Source of the DNA: Brenneria goodwinii
Lineage (GTDB): Bacteria; Pseudomonadota; Gammaproteobacteria; Enterobacterales; Enterobacteriaceae
NCBI RefSeq assembly: GCF_002291445.1
Contig: NZ_CP014137.1
Span: forward strand, 1,302,001-1,366,000
Reading direction: 5' to 3'
DNA length: 64,000 bases
In this document: piece by piece, positions 60,894 to 64,000 of the stretch
Numbering within the stretch: position 1 is the first letter of the stretch
Layout: each line of letters begins with the position of its first letter
Program-made: the position numbers and the translations under genes
Notes under the pieces: model-generated
The model's database searches: none
Seen by the model: the letters and a program-made list of their open reading frames with translations, nothing else
What the model was told of the DNA's origin: nothing

Positions 60894-62111
60894 TCAATGC
60901 GGCAGGCGGGGGAACTCGCGGCGAAAACCCAAGCCAATAATGCGGCCGGTCAAACGCGGCAGCCAGGGCTGGCGGATCAGCCACATCACCAACGTCGGCG
61001 GACGTCGGGCGGCTGCGCGGGATGATGTTTTTCCTTTACCGGTCATCATTATTTGCAGCCGCTGGGTGGCCCGGGTGGGAAATTCGCGCCGCCGCTGTAC
61101 CCGGTTAAGGATATTCAGGCTAATCGGGCCGCGCGCCAGAGGTTCGGCCAAAATATTGGCGGCGGCCACGGCGTCCTGAATAGCCAGATTTACACCCACG
61201 CCCCCAATGGGAGACATCGCGTGCGCCGCATCGCCGATGCATAAGACGCCTGGCGCCGCCCAGCGATCCAGTCGATCGATACGGATATCCAGCAATTTAA
61301 CATGATCCCAGTCCGGTACCGCCGCCGACAGCCGTTCGACACTGACGGGCGACGCCGCCGCGACCTGTCGCAGCAGCGTTGGCAAGCCGTGCTGCTTGAT
61401 ATGGGGAAGGGTGCCTTTGGTGATGCTGTAGCCGCATTGCCAATAGTCGCCCCGGTCCAGCATGATGAAATTGTTCTTGGGGCCGCCGTGCCCGCTGGCC
61501 CAATTTTCGTCGCCGATGGCCTTGGGTAATTTCATCCATAGTACATCCCGCGGCATGCCGAAACTGCGGCCGGTCAGATTGGCCGCCTGACGCACCACTG
61601 ACTGACGGCCATCGGCGCCAACCACCAGTCTGGTGCGGATCAGTAACTTGTCACCCTTGGCATCCAATGCCTCCACGCCATTTATCCCCCCGTTTCCCTG
61701 AGTCAATCCCACCACACGGGTAGCCTGTAATAGCTGGAAGCCCGGCAGCGACTGACTCTGTTCAGCCAGAAAATTGAGGAAATCCCACTGCGGCATCAGC
61801 GCCATAAATCGACATTTGCCCGGCAGGCGACTGAAGTCGGCCATGGTGATTTTCCTACCGTTGAACTCTCCGATAAGTTTGTCCACCCGCTGATGCGGCA
61901 GGCGCAGTAGCGGTTCCAGCAGTCCCAGACGGTCCATGATTTCCAGCGTTGAGGGATGGATGGTGTCGCCACGGAAATCACGTAAAAAGTCGGCATGCTT
62001 TTCCAGCACCGCAACAGGTATGCCGGCGCGCGCCAGCAGGTAGCCGAGCATCAGTCCGGCCGGGCCGCCGCCGACAATACAGCAGGGTGTTTCCAGGATC
62101 TTATCGGTCAT
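60894..62111 (-). CDS. FAD-dependent monooxygenase (PHBH/UbiH-like)
   Basis: Flavoprotein of 405 residues. The FAD motifs are IVGGGPAGLMLGYLLARAG near the N-terminus, VVGADGRQSVVR in the middle and LCIGDAAHAMSPIGGVGVN later. The family hydroxylates aromatic or polyketide substrates or works in quinone synthesis. The ATG at 62111 is chosen over a TTG two codons upstream. It converges with the siderophore operon and is not obviously part of it, though a catechol-modifying role cannot be excluded. Confidence 0.85.
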   Translation of the reverse strand: MTDKILETPCCIVGGGPAGLMLGYLLARAGIPVAVLEKHADFLRDFRGDTIHPSTLEIMDRLGLLEPLLRLPHQRVDKLIGEFNGRKITMADFSRLPGKCRFMALMPQWDFLNFLAEQSQSLPGFQLLQATRVVGLTQGNGGINGVEALDAKGDKLLIRTRLVVGADGRQSVVRQAANLTGRSFGMPRDVLWMKLPKAIGDENWASGHGGPKNNFIMLDRGDYWQCGYSITKGTLPHIKQHGLPTLLRQVAAASPVSVERLSAAVPDWDHVKLLDIRIDRLDRWAAPGVLCIGDAAHAMSPIGGVGVNLAIQDAVAAANILAEPLARGPISLNILNRVQRRREFPTRATQRLQIMMTGKGKTSSRAAARRPPTLVMWLIRQPWLPRLTGRIIGLGFRREFPRLPH

Positions 62112-62661
62112 AGGCAACTATCGTCAGCCAGGGGAAAACCTAATGATAGAAGCCTGATGACAAGTTGCAAATAATTATCATTTCCTTGTAGCAAGGGGGT
62201 CTACGCCTTCGGAATGTGTTTGGCTGGCAGTCGTGCATCCACCGTGTCAACTTGTATGCACAACTGCGGTTGTGGATTGTAGTCGGCGGGTTATCACGGA
62301 GAAGCGATACCAAGCAAAGCGACGCAGCATGCGAATTCGGCGATGATTCCGCGCCAGTAGTCGCTTAACGGATAGGAAGAAACGCTTAAACAAATGATGG
62401 CCCAGTACTGAGGCGATCGCCAATATCGCATTTAGCAGCCCACAACGCAGAGAGCATAGGTAGATGGGGGGTGTTCGCCAGGGTATTCCAGATAACTATC
62501 ACAAAAAAACCTTTTTTCATTATACAAAAAATGAAAAATACTTACTCTGGGTAAACATGCTAACTGATTTAAATATACATTTTCTGCATTTTTCTCGCTT
62601 ACCTAAAAGTCTGGCGCTTTTAGCATAAAGATAATACTTGAATTAACATTCTGGAAACATA
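62112..62661. other. Intergenic region, possible gene remnant
   Basis: About 550 bp. The minus strand at about 62270-62465 has a readable stretch rich in Arg and hydrophobic residues (for example RNHRRIRMLRRFAWYRF) with no start, which looks like a decayed gene end. A 9-bp inverted repeat (TTTTTCATT/AATGAAAAA, 62513-62538) lies upstream of the MFS gene. Nothing can be named. Confidence 0.35.
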
Positions 62662-64000
62662 ATGAATAAAATATATGCAACAAGGATTGTTTTCTTTTCC
62701 GCAGGGTTGATTATAGCGGCATGGGCGCCGTTAATTCCTATCGTGAAGGAAGCGCTAAACGTTAATACTGGCGTTTTAGGTATTCTTCTGCTGTTCTTGG
62801 GCTTGGGCTCAATCATTTCGATGCCCATCACTGGCATGTTATCGGCGCGTTATGGTTGTCAACGCGTTATTATTACATCGGCGCTATTAACAATAATAAG
62901 TTTTCCATTTTTAGTTATTTCCCAAACCCCGATTGAATTAGGCATATCATTGTTCTTCTTCGGCGCATCAATCGGCACCGTTGATGTATCTATGAATATA
63001 CAGGCCGTTAAGGTCGAAAAAGGGTTCAATAAAAATTTGATGTCTGGTTTTCATGGTTTTTTTAGTTTGGGGGGGATTGGCGGCGCAGCAGGTATGTCAT
63101 TTATGATTTATTTAGGCGTGACAGCGCTTTTAGCCTGTTATCTAATGTCGTTTCTTCTTGTAATATTATTCTCTATATCTTATTCCGGGTTGGTTAGAAG
63201 CGGAGAGAAAGAAAATAAGAAATATTTTTCGCTACCGAAAGGAATAATCATTCATGTGTGTTTGTTGTGCTTTTTGATGGGGGTTATTGAAGGCTCGATC
63301 ATTGATTGGGGCGCGCTTTTTATCACTACTGAGCTTGGCATGCCGCCGTCGGTAAGCGGGTTAGGGTATGTGACGTTTGCCTTTGCGATGATGTTAGGCA
63401 GGTTTTTTGGCGATAAATTAGTGACATTGTACGGCAGGAATAAGGTGTTTTTTATCAGCAGTATTAGTATCGGGTTAGGTTTTTTATTAGTTATTAACTT
63501 TGGCGTTCTTTTTATCACTTTGATTGGTTTTATCTGTATTGGGTTAGGCGCCTCAAACATGGTTCCGATGTCGGACGGCCACAACGCCATTGACGCCGTG
63601 GTGGATATCGCCGCCAGGCAACAGTTGGATTTCGTCTTTCTGACCGAACACATCAGCTGCCACCCCGATCTGCCGCTGATGGAGAACAAGCTGATCCTGC
63701 CGGGCATTGAGATCACCACCGATTTGGGGCACTTCAACGTGCACGGGCCAGCGCGCGGCCTAGATATGAACGGTCTCGCATACTCAAGCCAAGCGCTGAT
63801 CGAGCGGGGATTGGCGATGGTCGGAGACGGCCTCGGCACCATCAGCATCAACCATCCGATGATGAAGCCGTGGCACTGGCTGTACCGCGATATGCCGCTT
63901 CACCGGGTGAACACGCTGGTGGTGTGTTGCGATCCCACCTCGCCCACCTGGCCCACCTCGCCGCAGTCCGCCGAAGATGCCTTGCGGGTGCTTAACGCCA
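62662..64000 (+). CDS. Chimeric ORF: MFS transporter (YbjJ-like) joined in frame to a PHP-domain hydrolase; runs off the window
   Basis: At least 446 codons without a stop. Residues 1 to about 300 are an AT-rich MFS protein of the YbjJ-like group (10 helices visible; FFFGASIGTVDVSMNIQAV, FHGFFSLGG, FICIGLGASN). From about 63565 the sequence becomes GC-rich and reads as a PHP-type metallohydrolase (MSDGHNAIDAVVDIAARQ, FVFLTEHISCH, PGIEITTD, HFNVHG, NHPMMKPWHW). The MFS part lacks its last helices and the PHP part lacks its N-terminal His-x-His metal motif. The joint looks like a deletion or recombination scar and the product is probably non-functional in at least one half. The 3' end lies outside the window. 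Confidence 0.75.
   Translation, partial: MNKIYATRIVFFSAGLIIAAWAPLIPIVKEALNVNTGVLGILLLFLGLGSIISMPITGMLSARYGCQRVIITSALLTIISFPFLVISQTPIELGISLFFFGASIGTVDVSMNIQAVKVEKGFNKNLMSGFHGFFSLGGIGGAAGMSFMIYLGVTALLACYLMSFLLVILFSISYSGLVRSGEKENKKYFSLPKGIIIHVCLLCFLMGVIEGSIIDWGALFITTELGMPPSVSGLGYVTFAFAMMLGRFFGDKLVTLYGRNKVFFISSISIGLGFLLVINFGVLFITLIGFICIGLGASNMVPMSDGHNAIDAVVDIAARQQLDFVFLTEHISCHPDLPLMENKLILPGIEITTDLGHFNVHGPARGLDMNGLAYSSQALIERGLAMVGDGLGTISINHPMMKPWHWLYRDMPLHRVNTLVVCCDPTSPTWPTSPQSAEDALRVLNA

Noticed and set aside
62386..62520. 44-codon minus-strand ORF (MKKGFFVIV start) upstream of the MFS gene
   Set aside because: It has a hydrophobic start and a nearby TATAAT-like sequence, but no ribosome site and no known relatives; the region looks like decayed DNA.
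1..64000. CRISPR arrays, prophage or restriction-modification systems
   Set aside because: No spacer-repeat periodicity, phage structural genes, Cas, methylase or nuclease genes were seen anywhere in the window.

Overview
The window looks like a chromosome segment of a plant-associated gammaproteobacterium of the order Enterobacterales, most like Pectobacteriaceae (the Dickeya, Brenneria, Pectobacterium and Lonsdalea group). This rests on gene families and style: a Fur-boxed catechol siderophore operon ordered receptor-C-E-B-A as in chrysobactin producers, GudD and GarL proteins very close to the enterobacterial ones, a FliA-controlled chemoreceptor and moderately high G+C. The genus is an inference.

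Layout. 1-6047: leftward operon for a DppA/B/C/D-type peptide transporter with a polysaccharide deacetylase and a short-chain dehydrogenase. 6268-9504: tight leftward four-gene envelope glycolipid operon (metallophosphoesterase, GT21 glycosyltransferase, DedA, GT2). 9879-10916: lone AT-rich MccF-like S66 peptidase. 11389-13345: FliA promoter and chemoreceptor. 13587-27569: organosulfonate region with a SauT-like ligase, a SauS-like acylating aldehyde dehydrogenase, two SsuA-like binding proteins, SsuC and SsuB, the glycyl radical enzyme IslA (isethionate sulfite-lyase) with its activase, and a leftward MetY-MetX-YbaK operon. Two copies of a 331-333 bp non-coding mobile element, in opposite orientation, lie at 17886-18216 and 27913-28245. 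28322-37501: leftward D-glucarate operon (MFS, IlvD/Edd dehydratase, MMSDH-like dehydrogenase, GudD, GarL) and a MocR regulator. 37827-39255: tautomerase and a divergent LysR regulator. 39592-45234: IclR regulator, DgoK, DgoA and a TctCBA tripartite transporter. 45500-47986: Na+/H+ antiporter, tRNA-Val(GAC) and a DMT transporter. 48124-60788: catechol siderophore cluster. 60894-62111: FAD monooxygenase. 62662-64000: AT-rich MFS gene joined in frame to a PHP-domain hydrolase.

How genes work together. The sulfonate region should import a C2 sulfonate and release sulfite by radical C-S cleavage. Sulfide made from that sulfite could be fixed directly into homocysteine by MetX and MetY. In the siderophore cluster, EntC-, EntB- and EntA-like enzymes make 2,3-dihydroxybenzoate, EntE loads it on a stand-alone aryl carrier protein, and a single-module NRPS attaches it to an amino acid. 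The adenylation pocket reads DAEDIGTIVK, which points to lysine and not to the serine of enterobactin, so the likely product is an azotochelin-like DHB-lysine siderophore.

Most unusual points: the lysine-type single-module siderophore NRPS with a split EntB; a complete IslA catalytic set with ABC transport and sulfhydrylation genes; a mobile element whose internal hairpins differ between copies by compensatory changes and which sits in the same hairpin loop of a host repeat both times; and the MFS-PHP chimera at the right edge.
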